Assembly (NCBI RefSeq): GCF_000836725.1
Contig: NZ_JXTH01000002.1
Coordinates: 1 to 64,000, forward strand
Direction of reading: 5' to 3'
Source of the DNA: Anoxybacillus thermarum
GTDB lineage: Bacteria > Bacillota > Bacilli > Bacillales > Anoxybacillaceae
Length of the DNA: 64,000 nt
The notes beneath the pieces were generated by a model. That model made no database searches. It was given only the letters and a program-made list of their open reading frames with translations, and had not been told where the DNA came from. Positions 48,526 to 56,845 of this stretch are shown here, piece by piece. The translations under genes were made by a program, and so were the position numbers. How positions within the stretch are numbered: position 1 is the stretch's first letter; every line of letters starts with the position of its first letter.

Positions 48526-51500
48526 TCACCCCTTTAACCATTCGTCTATATTTTTCGGTGTGAACACGCGATATTGTTCCGCATCGACCCCTTCGTCAAA
48601 TTGGCACACATCGCGAAACTCACAATATTGACAAGCTGTTTTATTTTTTTGTTTGTAAGGTGCAATATGCGTCACACCGTCGATCATTTGTTCGCCTACA
48701 TCGACGATCAGACGGCGGACATGTTGCCGCAACATCGTAAATTGTTGCTCAGTTAACACTTTCGAATGTTGCGCAAACGTTCCATTTTTATTTAAACGAA
48801 CAGGAATAACGAGAGAGCTCGTTCCTGGCTCTACTTGTTCATCCATCAGCCGTACCGTTTGTTCATCTGCTAATACGTAGCCGCCCATTTTAAACTGTTC
48901 TAAAAACTTTTTCTCTAGCTCGTGTTCTTCAACCCATTCATTCAGTTTCATCGTCGGGTTATGAATCGGAAAGTACAACGCCCCTGCCGGAAACGCGGAT
49001 GTGCCAACGAGCTTTTCCGCATACTCAAGCACGACATCTAAATACGCTAACATTTGTAACGCTAAACCGTAATATACTTCCGTTAAATCGAGCGTCTTTT
49101 GTTTTGATTTATAGTCAATAATGCGAAGAAGTACACCTTGTTCGCTCATCGCTTGATCGACGCGGTCAATGCGCCCGACAAACTGCAACACCGTCCCGTC
49201 CGATAATGTAAACGAAAGCGGCGGGAGCAACTCCCCTTCCCCGAACCCTAATTCAACGCCAATCGGTACAAATCCGCTTCTTTTTGCATGTTCGCTTAGT
49301 ACGGTCGTCGCTTTCGCCATAATCGTCTGTAACTTTTTCTTCATATATCGATAACGGTGCGTGCTTAACAACACTTCTTGTTGAATGTATGGAGCTATTT
49401 GCTCGACCGCTTCATATGACAACTGTTCGCATTGTTGTTTTGATAATTCACTCCACGGTAGTTGTTCTTCCCGCAAGCGATTTGCGATCACTTTTAACGC
49501 TTCATGAAACAGCTGACCCATATCTGGCGCCTTCAATTGAAAGACCGTTCTTTCTTTTAAATTTAAACCGTGCCCAGCAAAATGAGCGAACGGACAACGG
49601 TTAAACGTCTCCATACGTGAAATGCTCGCTTTCACTTTTTTTCCATATAACTCTTTCGCCAACTGTTTACGTAACTGTTTCGCTCGATTTTCGTAAAATA
49701 ACGCCCGCACAACGACCGCGATTCGTTCTTTCCATTGCTCATGTTGCACGTAGGCGTTGTATACATCCCACCACATCGGAGCGATGGTGTATTGTCGCTT
49801 CCACGCTTCAAGTTGCTGCACTAACGAACCGAGCGTGGCGATATCGTTTGTCATATATGACAATTGTTCGTGAGGCGGAAGGAAAAATGGATCGGCCCCC
49901 CATTGCATTTTTTTCACATGCGGAAACATATCTGTTAACCGTTTGATAAACATCGATGGCAACAACGTTTTTTCTTGCTCATCAGCTAGCGCATACGTAA
50001 CATATAAACGCTCAGACGGGCTAACGAGCGCCAAATAAAGCAAAAACGGCTCATCAAGCAATCGATCGCGGCTCGCTGGGGCAACGCGTACGGAATAATG
50101 ATGCAACAATTCGCGATCCGCCTCCGACAACATGCCGTCATCGTTTTTGCGCATCGGAATAATTCCTTCGTTCACCCCGACAAGAAACGTACAGCGAATG
50201 TTTGAAAGGCGGGAACGATCAAAATGAGCAATTAATACTTGGTCGGTTGCCGGTGGCACGAGAGAAAACTGCAAACTTTCTAATCCCGTTTCAATAATGG
50301 TGAAAAACGTTTCGATTGAAAGAGATTCATCGCCTAATATTTCCACATATTCATCAAGCAAATGAATAAACGCTTGCCATACTTGCTCATGATGACGCAT
50401 AGCGGACAAGTCGCCTCTCTCTTCCGCTTCATCGCGCCATCGTTGCAGCTTTTGCGGAATGTGAAGTTGTTCCGCGTATGCATATAGCGCTTCGCATTGT
50501 TCACGCCCTGTCTTTGCTTGTTTTAACCGCTTTTGTAAAAACAACAACGGAGAAATAACAAGCATGCGCCATTCATTTAGTTGTTGTTCGTATCGTTTTT
50601 CTTCATCTGTTTGTGGCACATGGATCCCTTCGAGCCCTTTATACTTGCGATACGTCCAACGTTCTGTCCATTTGTCTCCTTGTACGCCCGAAGCGAGCAC
50701 GTAGTTTTCAAGTTGATCGATCGCCATGCGCATCTCATGTATCGGCGCGTCAAGCGGAAAAAACAAGTCGGTTTTCGCAGCACGAAATACCGCTTCATAA
50801 CGAAAGTTCGTCCGTACCGCTTCGATGCTTGCGCGTAAACATTCAACGAACGGATGATCAAGCATCGGTTCTTTTTCATCAATAAAATACGGAATGCGAT
50901 AATCTGCAAATACCGTCTTTAACACATCGCGATAGTCTGAAACGTTGCGAATGAGCAAAGCGATGTCACGATAGCGATATCCTTCATCTCGCACAAGCCC
51001 AATGATTTCACGAGCAATGCCTTCCATTTCTGCTCGGCGAGTGGTCGCCTCTCCAATGACAATCGCTTCCGTTTGTTTTGGCCATACGCATACAGGACGA
51101 TCATCGTAATGTGCTTCAAGATGGCGAAGTTCTCCATGTTTGTGGCGGACGTTTTCATGAAGCTGTTCCACTTTTTCAATCGCCACTCCATTTTGTAACG
51201 CCATTTCGCGCAGTTGGGCATACGTTCGCCACGTGCTGCGAAATACGTGCAAATCGTTTGGCAGTTGTTCGTGCGGAGCGTCTAACGTAAGCGCAACGGT
51301 CACATGTGGGCAATGAATAAACAACTGTTCAATCACCATATATTCTTGCGGCGTAAATTCATGAAAGCCATCCATGTAAATGCGCGCACGTTCCATATAG
51401 GAAGAATGGCGAATTTTTTCCGCAAGCAGGCGCAAATAATCTTCTGAATCGACATAATGATGCGCCATCTGTTGTTCAAATTGCTCAAAAATCATCGCTG

Positions 51501-51990
51501 TATCTTTTAATTTATCAGCGAGTACCATTTCGTTTGCGGTCGCATGACGGCGCAGCTGCTCTTCCGTTTGTTTTAACGTCGCTGGCGTCACACAATACCG
51601 TTTATATTCTGTCAACATTTGTTCAAGTTGTTCAATAAAGCCACGTTTATCCGCCGCTTTCCGAAACAACGTTAACTGCTCTTTTTGCTGTTCAACAATT
51701 TTCCTTAGCAACATATGTACGCCTGTTTGCGTTAAATGATGGCGGCTCATGCCTCCTGTCTCTTGCAAGACGCGCCAAGCGAGGCGGGTGAAACTAAACA
51801 CTTGTGCGCGAATCATCCCTTTCATGTTTGCATTCATGAGGGCATATTCCGATTGAAACGTCATTTGTTCAGGAACGAGATAAATAATCGGATCGCCATC
51901 GGGTTCATGCGCAAGTTGTTCGATTATTTCCGTTAAACACATCGTCGTTTTTCCGCTTCCCGACCGCCCGATCATAAAGCGTACAGACAT
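48526..51990 (-). CDS. addB: Helicase-nuclease AddB
   Basis: AddB is the partner subunit that recognises Chi and carries a second RecB-type nuclease domain. The 1154-residue protein has an N-terminal Walker A FMIGRSGSGKTT. Near the end are IDYKSKQKTLDL (nuclease motif) and CQYCEFRDVCQF, whose cysteines with one in FNRCPFAH hold the 4Fe-4S cluster known from AddB. ATG 51990 has AAAGGA eight bases upstream; the ATG three codons earlier sits inside the site. It opens the addB-addA-sbcD-sbcC-hlpB unit. Confidence 0.95.
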   Translation of the reverse strand: MSVRFMIGRSGSGKTTMCLTEIIEQLAHEPDGDPIIYLVPEQMTFQSEYALMNANMKGMIRAQVFSFTRLAWRVLQETGGMSRHHLTQTGVHMLLRKIVEQQKEQLTLFRKAADKRGFIEQLEQMLTEYKRYCVTPATLKQTEEQLRRHATANEMVLADKLKDTAMIFEQFEQQMAHHYVDSEDYLRLLAEKIRHSSYMERARIYMDGFHEFTPQEYMVIEQLFIHCPHVTVALTLDAPHEQLPNDLHVFRSTWRTYAQLREMALQNGVAIEKVEQLHENVRHKHGELRHLEAHYDDRPVCVWPKQTEAIVIGEATTRRAEMEGIAREIIGLVRDEGYRYRDIALLIRNVSDYRDVLKTVFADYRIPYFIDEKEPMLDHPFVECLRASIEAVRTNFRYEAVFRAAKTDLFFPLDAPIHEMRMAIDQLENYVLASGVQGDKWTERWTYRKYKGLEGIHVPQTDEEKRYEQQLNEWRMLVISPLLFLQKRLKQAKTGREQCEALYAYAEQLHIPQKLQRWRDEAEERGDLSAMRHHEQVWQAFIHLLDEYVEILGDESLSIETFFTIIETGLESLQFSLVPPATDQVLIAHFDRSRLSNIRCTFLVGVNEGIIPMRKNDDGMLSEADRELLHHYSVRVAPASRDRLLDEPFLLYLALVSPSERLYVTYALADEQEKTLLPSMFIKRLTDMFPHVKKMQWGADPFFLPPHEQLSYMTNDIATLGSLVQQLEAWKRQYTIAPMWWDVYNAYVQHEQWKERIAVVVRALFYENRAKQLRKQLAKELYGKKVKASISRMETFNRCPFAHFAGHGLNLKERTVFQLKAPDMGQLFHEALKVIANRLREEQLPWSELSKQQCEQLSYEAVEQIAPYIQQEVLLSTHRYRYMKKKLQTIMAKATTVLSEHAKRSGFVPIGVELGFGEGELLPPLSFTLSDGTVLQFVGRIDRVDQAMSEQGVLLRIIDYKSKQKTLDLTEVYYGLALQMLAYLDVVLEYAEKLVGTSAFPAGALYFPIHNPTMKLNEWVEEHELEKKFLEQFKMGGYVLADEQTVRLMDEQVEPGTSSLVIPVRLNKNGTFAQHSKVLTEQQFTMLRQHVRRLIVDVGEQMIDGVTHIAPYKQKNKTACQYCEFRDVCQFDEGVDAEQYRVFTPKNIDEWLKG

Positions 51991-52005
51991 ATCGTTCATC
52001 CTTTC

Positions 52006-52608
52006 TTATTTTCCATCGTGCAATGCAAAACGTTGCTCCACTTTTTTTCCGACGTACCAAAGAAGAAAAATAGCGGCTGCGACAAATACGGTGCGCATCG
52101 GTTGACGAATTAAAGCGACAACGTCATAGCCGATAAAACTAATCGTAAACACCATCACCATTTTTCCGAGCAACACAGCAAGCATATATTGCTGCATCGC
52201 AATACCTGATAATCCTGCTACGACATTTACTGCTGCAGATGGTGTAAATGGGAAACAAAGCAGTAAAAAGAGTGGTCCAAAGCCGCGACGCTCAATCCAA
52301 TGCATCATGCGGCGAATGGTCGGATGGCGATGTAAAAAAGAGAAAAATCGTTGTCTTCCGATTTTTCGAACGAGAAAAAAGACGAGTAGTGAGCCTGTGC
52401 TCGTTCCAATCCATGAGATGAAAAAACCTTTCCAAAGACCGAATGCCGCTGCGTTTGCCATGACAAAAACGAAAAGCGGCAAAAACGGTAAAAACGCCTC
52501 TGCCATCGGCAAGACGATGCCCGGAATCACGCCAAATGAACGATATTCCGCTAACATGTTAAGCATATGTTTGATCGTAAACCATTGTTTTAATTCCTCT
52601 AAACTCAT
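52006..52608 (-). CDS. yhjE: TVP38/TMEM64 (VTT)-family membrane protein, YhjE-like
   Basis: The 200-residue protein has four to six hydrophobic segments and the VTT-domain pattern FFISWIGTSTGSLLVFFLVRK followed by RRGFGPLFLLLCFPFTPSAAVN and a GLSGI motif. DedA-related proteins of this kind are proposed lipid scramblases or transporters. AAGGGG lies seven bases before ATG 52608. In B. subtilis yhjE is near addB in the same order. Function is unproven. Confidence 0.83.
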   Translation of the reverse strand: MSLEELKQWFTIKHMLNMLAEYRSFGVIPGIVLPMAEAFLPFLPLFVFVMANAAAFGLWKGFFISWIGTSTGSLLVFFLVRKIGRQRFFSFLHRHPTIRRMMHWIERRGFGPLFLLLCFPFTPSAAVNVVAGLSGIAMQQYMLAVLLGKMVMVFTISFIGYDVVALIRQPMRTVFVAAAIFLLWYVGKKVEQRFALHDGK

Positions 52609-52673
52609 ACAGTAACCCCTTTGCTGCGTGCTCATATTTATATTGTACAAGTTTAGAGGAAAAGAGAAAACTA

Positions 52674-53192
52674 CTATGACAATTCCCTTTCGCGCAAATA
52701 TAACAAATACATCATTTTTCGTTCGCGCGCTTCGATTCGTTCGCTCATCTTTGTTCGCAACTGAGCTGTGCGATGTAATTGGTTCACAAATGAATGGTGG
52801 GAAATACATAACTCGACGCTCGTCCCGTTTGAAAAAGTAATGCGTGTTTTTCCAACTTGAACATGCTCATGATGACGAATATGTAAATGCGATAGCCATA
52901 TACATTGAGGATTCGTTGGGGAGATCGTTGGAAAAAAGAAAATTTCGTTCGTTGGTTCGACTGCAATAGGTGCTTTATGCGAAGTGCCAATAATATGTTT
53001 CGATCCATCTTTTCTTCCTCTTAAACTGGCACCATAGTACAAACAACTTTGTTCAATAATGTCCATCGGACTTTGTTTCACAATAATTTCTCCATCTTCC
53101 TCTAACACTTTCGTCCATAAATGTTTGTCATAAAAAAACGGAAAAAGCCCCATCGTATAGCGTGTTAAATGTAGATGCTCGACGACGAGCAT
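52674..53192 (-). CDS. comK: ComK competence transcription factor homologue
   Basis: ComK activates the DNA-uptake genes in B. subtilis. The 172-residue product shares, from memory, many ComK segments: IIEQSCLYYGASLRGRKDG, TSHKAPIAVEPTNEIFFFPT, NPQCIWLSHLHI and KTRITFSNGTSVELCISHHS, and ends near the family's RTKMSERI region. B. subtilis ComK is about 192 residues; both ends appear shorter here. GGGAGGGAG precedes ATG 53192. The start is preceded by an extended -10 promoter. Whether this protein still drives competence is unknown. Confidence 0.85.
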   Translation of the reverse strand: MLVVEHLHLTRYTMGLFPFFYDKHLWTKVLEEDGEIIVKQSPMDIIEQSCLYYGASLRGRKDGSKHIIGTSHKAPIAVEPTNEIFFFPTISPTNPQCIWLSHLHIRHHEHVQVGKTRITFSNGTSVELCISHHSFVNQLHRTAQLRTKMSERIEARERKMMYLLYLRERELS

Positions 53193-53223
53193 ATCGCTCC
53201 CTCCCTTATATACACATTTCGAC

Positions 53224-53234
53224 AATATTATACC
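53224..53234 (-). promoter_or_regulatory. Extended -10 promoter of comK
   Basis: TGGTATAAT on the minus strand is an extended -10 element, 35 bases before the comK start, lying between the icl terminator and comK. A good -35 was not found. No exact pair of AAAA-N5-TTTT ComK boxes was seen. Confidence 0.55.
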
Positions 53235-53244
53235 ATAAACAACC

Positions 53245-53274
53245 GAAAAAATCCCCTCGTTTTTTCGAGGGGAT
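53245..53274 (-). terminator. Terminator after isocitrate lyase
   Basis: On the minus strand ATCCCCTCG / CGAGGGGAT form a 9-bp stem with a 6-base loop, then a run of T residues. It lies seven bases after the isocitrate lyase stop. Confidence 0.9.
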
Positions 53275-53280
53275 GTCATT

Positions 53281-54567
53281 TTACGCATTTGTAAATTGTT
53301 CTTCTTCTGTTGAGCCTTTTAAAGCGACAGTTGATGCTTGACCGCCTGTAATGACGAGCGATACTTCATCAAAGTAGCCTGTTCCGACTTCACGTTGATG
53401 GCGTGTTGCTGTGTAGCCGTATTTTTCTGCCTCAAACTCTGCTTGTTGCAATTCGGAGTAAGCAGCCATGCCGCGATCGCGATAACCGTGTGCTAACATA
53501 AACATGCTGTAGTTGAGGGCATGGAAGCCAGCCAATGTAACGAACTGGAACTTGTAGCCCATTTTCCCGAGCTCCACTTGGAAGTTCGCAATCGTTTCAT
53601 CATCCAACTTTTTCTTCCAGTTGAATGAAGGTGAGCAGTTGTACGCAAGCAATTTACCTGGGAATTTTTCATGAATCGCTTCCGCAAAACGACGCGCCTC
53701 TTCTAAGTTCGGTTCGCTCGTCTCGCACCAAATTAAATCAGCATACGGCGCATACGCCAATCCGCGCGCAATTGCTTGATCTAAACCAGCACGCGTCCGG
53801 AAAAACCCTTCTGGTGTCCGCTCGCCTGTAATAAACTCTTGGTCGCGCGGATCGATGTCGCTTGTAATTAAATCCGCTGCGTTTGCATCTGTGCGCGCAA
53901 TTAATACCGTCGGCACACCCATGACATCTGCCGCAAGCCGCGCCGCAATTAAGTTGCGAATCGCTGTTTGCGTCGGAAGCAACACTTTTCCACCCAAATG
54001 GCCGCACTTTTTCTCAGAAGACAATTGGTCTTCAAAATGTACGCCCGCTGCTCCTGCTTCAATCATCGCTTTCATTAATTCAAATACGTTCAACTGGCCG
54101 CCAAACCCAGCTTCCGCATCGGCTACGATCGGCAAGAAATAATCGATATCTTCTTTTCCTTCAACATATTGAATTTGATCGGCGCGTTGAAGCGCTTGGT
54201 TAATGCGTTTTACAACGTGCGGTACGCTATTTGCCGGATATAAGCTTTGGTCTGGATACATATGCCCAGCTAAGTTCGCATCCGCTGCAACTTGCCATCC
54301 GCTTAAATAAATCGCTTTTAAGCCTGCTTTCGCTTGTTGTACCGCTTGGTTTCCTGTTAATGCTCCGAGCGCATGAACGTAATCTTCTGTATTTAATAAA
54401 TGCCAAAGCTTCTCTGCCCCACGACGCGCAAGCGTATATTCAATATCGAGCGAACCGCGCAATTTAATGACATCTGCTGCGCTGTACGGGCGCGTAATTC
54501 CTTTCCACCGTTCATCTAATTGCCAACTTTCTTCTAATTGTTTCACACGTTCTTCGAATGTTGCCAT
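53281..54567 (-). CDS. aceA: Isocitrate lyase
   Basis: The enzyme splits isocitrate to glyoxylate and succinate, the first step of the glyoxylate bypass for growth on acetate or fatty acids. The 428-residue protein has the catalytic [24 protein letters not shown] and [15 protein letters not shown] motifs, all typical. AAGGGGGAGAAGG stands before ATG 54567. No malate synthase gene is adjacent. B. subtilis 168 lacks this bypass, so it is an addition at this locus relative to that strain. Confidence 0.95.
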   Translation of the reverse strand: MATFEERVKQLEESWQLDERWKGITRPYSAADVIKLRGSLDIEYTLARRGAEKLWHLLNTEDYVHALGALTGNQAVQQAKAGLKAIYLSGWQVAADANLAGHMYPDQSLYPANSVPHVVKRINQALQRADQIQYVEGKEDIDYFLPIVADAEAGFGGQLNVFELMKAMIEAGAAGVHFEDQLSSEKKCGHLGGKVLLPTQTAIRNLIAARLAADVMGVPTVLIARTDANAADLITSDIDPRDQEFITGERTPEGFFRTRAGLDQAIARGLAYAPYADLIWCETSEPNLEEARRFAEAIHEKFPGKLLAYNCSPSFNWKKKLDDETIANFQVELGKMGYKFQFVTLAGFHALNYSMFMLAHGYRDRGMAAYSELQQAEFEAEKYGYTATRHQREVGTGYFDEVSLVITGGQASTVALKGSTEEEQFTNA

Positions 54568-54777
54568 TTCCTTCTCCCCCTTAATTTTTTTATCGTAACC
54601 CCTCTGTTTCCGTACAAAAGACCCCCAAATGATTGTGATGCTCTTTTCTCTATGTACGAGCTGTTATTTGTTTCACCCCTTTTGTTATAATACACAATTT
54701 CCCTTTGACACCCTTATTATATAACACAATTTTCAGAAAAGAAAGTATTTTTATGAATTTTTTTCAAAAAAATATGT

Positions 54778-56025
54778 TTACTGCTGTTCCAAAAAAATAA
54801 TTCGTTCTAAAATCGTTGGATGGCCGTAACGAAATAGTTTGACGAGATACGGTGGATGTACTTGACTTAAACTCGAACGCGTCAATTGTTGAAACGTCGA
54901 AATTGCCGCCTCTTTATTTTTCGTTAACTCAATCGCATATTTGTCTGCCGCATGTTCTTCATAGCGGGAAATCGCATTCATTGCAGGGCTCGCTGCAAAA
55001 CTTAATAGCGAAATGAGAAGTAAAAAAACAGGTAAGGAAGAAAGGTCGTTCCATTTTTTTATTCGGAAAAGTGTGCCAAACCGCTCAACTGTCCGCTTCA
55101 TCCATCGATTTGTCAACAACAGTCCGATCCATGTCACCGCAATATATAAACCAATCCCCCAATACATATGCTTCATCACATAATGCGCCATCTCATGCGC
55201 CATAATAAATAAAATTTCATCTTCGCTTAACCGCTCCAATGTCGTATCCCATAACACGATGCGTGAGTTGCTGCCGATGCCTGTGACATACGCGTTTAGC
55301 GCGTTCGTTTTTTCCGACATATTCACTTCAAATACGTGTTCTGCAGGGATGTTAGCCTTTTCTGCTAACGCTAAAATTTTTGCTTCTAACTGTTTGTTTT
55401 TTAAAGGATAAAAATCGTTATAAAGCGGATCAATAAAAATAGGTTGAATAAACGTTAAAAAAAGCGTAAACGGAATCGAACAAAGCCATGCGTACACCCA
55501 CCATCGTTTTTCAAATTTTTTCATAAGCATATATAACACGTAAACGATGACAACCATGATGGCGTAATTTACCCAAAAATCAATAAGTTCATCGCGCATC
55601 CAACTTGAAAACGTTTGTGTAGAAATGTGATACATTTTCGCCACGTAATAGCTTATATAGCTAAGCGGAAACGTGACGACTTGTACGAGAAGCGATAGCC
55701 AGAATACGTAAATGGCCGTTTGCATAAACTGACGCTTCGTCGCCGCTTCCGCCCATTGCTGAAATCGTGCCGACAAGCCAAACAGCAACACAAATATATA
55801 AATGACCCACTCATACGGAATAGATAAAAAGAATAAAAAGTTTTTTACTTCGGAAAACTGTTCAGCAAGCATCAGTTCTTTTTTCGTTAAAAACGTCGCC
55901 GGATCTGCGCTCGTTCCTTTATATTGTGCTGGAATGGATGAGTCTGTCCATTGAAATAAGTAAAATGCAAAAAACAGCGCATATATCGCATACAAAAACA
56001 ACGTCCAAAAAGCTATTTTTCTCAT
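54778..56025 (-). CDS. M48-family membrane metalloprotease (YhfN/Ste24-like)
   Basis: The 415-residue protein has about seven hydrophobic segments and the zinc motif FIMAHEMAHYVMKH, with a downstream glutamate ligand in EEHAADKYA. The N-terminal membrane segments and long internal loop match CAAX-prenyl-protease-1/Ste24-like proteins, as in B. subtilis YhfN. A membrane protein quality-control role is likely. GGAAGGAAA precedes ATG 56025. The region 54568-54777 upstream of aceA is AT-rich and holds only promoter-like sequence. Confidence 0.88.
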   Translation of the reverse strand: MRKIAFWTLFLYAIYALFFAFYLFQWTDSSIPAQYKGTSADPATFLTKKELMLAEQFSEVKNFLFFLSIPYEWVIYIFVLLFGLSARFQQWAEAATKRQFMQTAIYVFWLSLLVQVVTFPLSYISYYVAKMYHISTQTFSSWMRDELIDFWVNYAIMVVIVYVLYMLMKKFEKRWWVYAWLCSIPFTLFLTFIQPIFIDPLYNDFYPLKNKQLEAKILALAEKANIPAEHVFEVNMSEKTNALNAYVTGIGSNSRIVLWDTTLERLSEDEILFIMAHEMAHYVMKHMYWGIGLYIAVTWIGLLLTNRWMKRTVERFGTLFRIKKWNDLSSLPVFLLLISLLSFAASPAMNAISRYEEHAADKYAIELTKNKEAAISTFQQLTRSSLSQVHPPYLVKLFRYGHPTILERIIFLEQQ

Positions 56026-56168
56026 TTTCCTTCCCCCTTGTCCATCGTTACTACTAGTTTAGTTTCTCATTCGCCATTTAGAACAACGAAAAAATTCAAA
56101 TAATTGTCACGTCCCGTTCTCCTCATTGGCACGTTGATTATGTATGATGAAAGTGGGAGGGATATACG

Positions 56169-56759
56169 TTGAAAAAACTATACATTGGCTTTTTTAGCTT
56201 GCTTGCCATTTGTATCGGCATTGGGATGTTTTATTTTTCTTTTTACCGACAAGATAAAATGGAGTTTCCAAAAGACGTGACGATGGAAACCGCATGGGGA
56301 AAACCGTATTCATTTCGTAACATGGAACCGAAAGTGCGCCTATTAGAGTTCATGTACACAAACTGTCCAGACATTTGTCCAAGTACGTCATTTCAAATGA
56401 AACAGTTAAAAGAACGGCTGGAAAAAGACGGTTTGTTTAAAAACAAAGTTGAATTTATTACGATCACCATTGATCCAACACGCGACACAAAACAAGTGAT
56501 GCAAACGTATGCGAACATGTTCGGAGTGGAAAGCGATGACGAAGGATGGATTTTTTTACGAGGAAGTGAAGAAGATACGAAAAAAGTGGCAGATGCCTTC
56601 GACTTCTTATATCGCGACCCTGGAAACGGCATGCTGATTCATACGACGCTCACATACTTTTTAGACGAAAACAACCGCGTCATCGCCACATTCGGCATGG
56701 GCGAAAAAGGTTTCGATAAAGAGAAAGTATATAAAGAAATTGTAAAAGAGGCGAAGTAG
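56169..56759 (+). CDS. Sco1/SenC-family copper chaperone
   Basis: The 196-residue protein has an N-terminal membrane anchor and a thioredoxin-like domain outside the membrane. The copper-binding CPDIC (CxxxC) motif is in TNCPDICPSTS and the His in LIHTTLTYFLD, as in Sco1 proteins that load the CuA centre of cytochrome oxidase. The start is TTG 56169, with GGGAGGG eight bases upstream. It is a single-gene unit with its own terminator. Confidence 0.88.
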   Translation: MKKLYIGFFSLLAICIGIGMFYFSFYRQDKMEFPKDVTMETAWGKPYSFRNMEPKVRLLEFMYTNCPDICPSTSFQMKQLKERLEKDGLFKNKVEFITITIDPTRDTKQVMQTYANMFGVESDDEGWIFLRGSEEDTKKVADAFDFLYRDPGNGMLIHTTLTYFLDENNRVIATFGMGEKGFDKEKVYKEIVKEAK

Positions 56760-56770
56760 CCTCTTTTTTT
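56747..56770 (+). terminator. Terminator of the Sco1 gene
   Basis: AGAGGC / GCCTCT form a 6-bp stem with a 6-base loop that overlaps the stop codon and is followed by a run of T residues. Confidence 0.75.
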
Positions 56771-56845
56771 CATTGAAAAATCAACATCTTTCGACAATAA
56801 TAGACATATATTCTATTTTTCTATGTAAAAGGAGGGACGGAAGAA

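Noticed and set aside
53192-53280. ComK boxes (paired AAAA-N5-TTTT) for autoregulation of comK
   Set aside because: A-runs and T-runs exist but belong to the isocitrate lyase terminator and do not have the five-base spacing.
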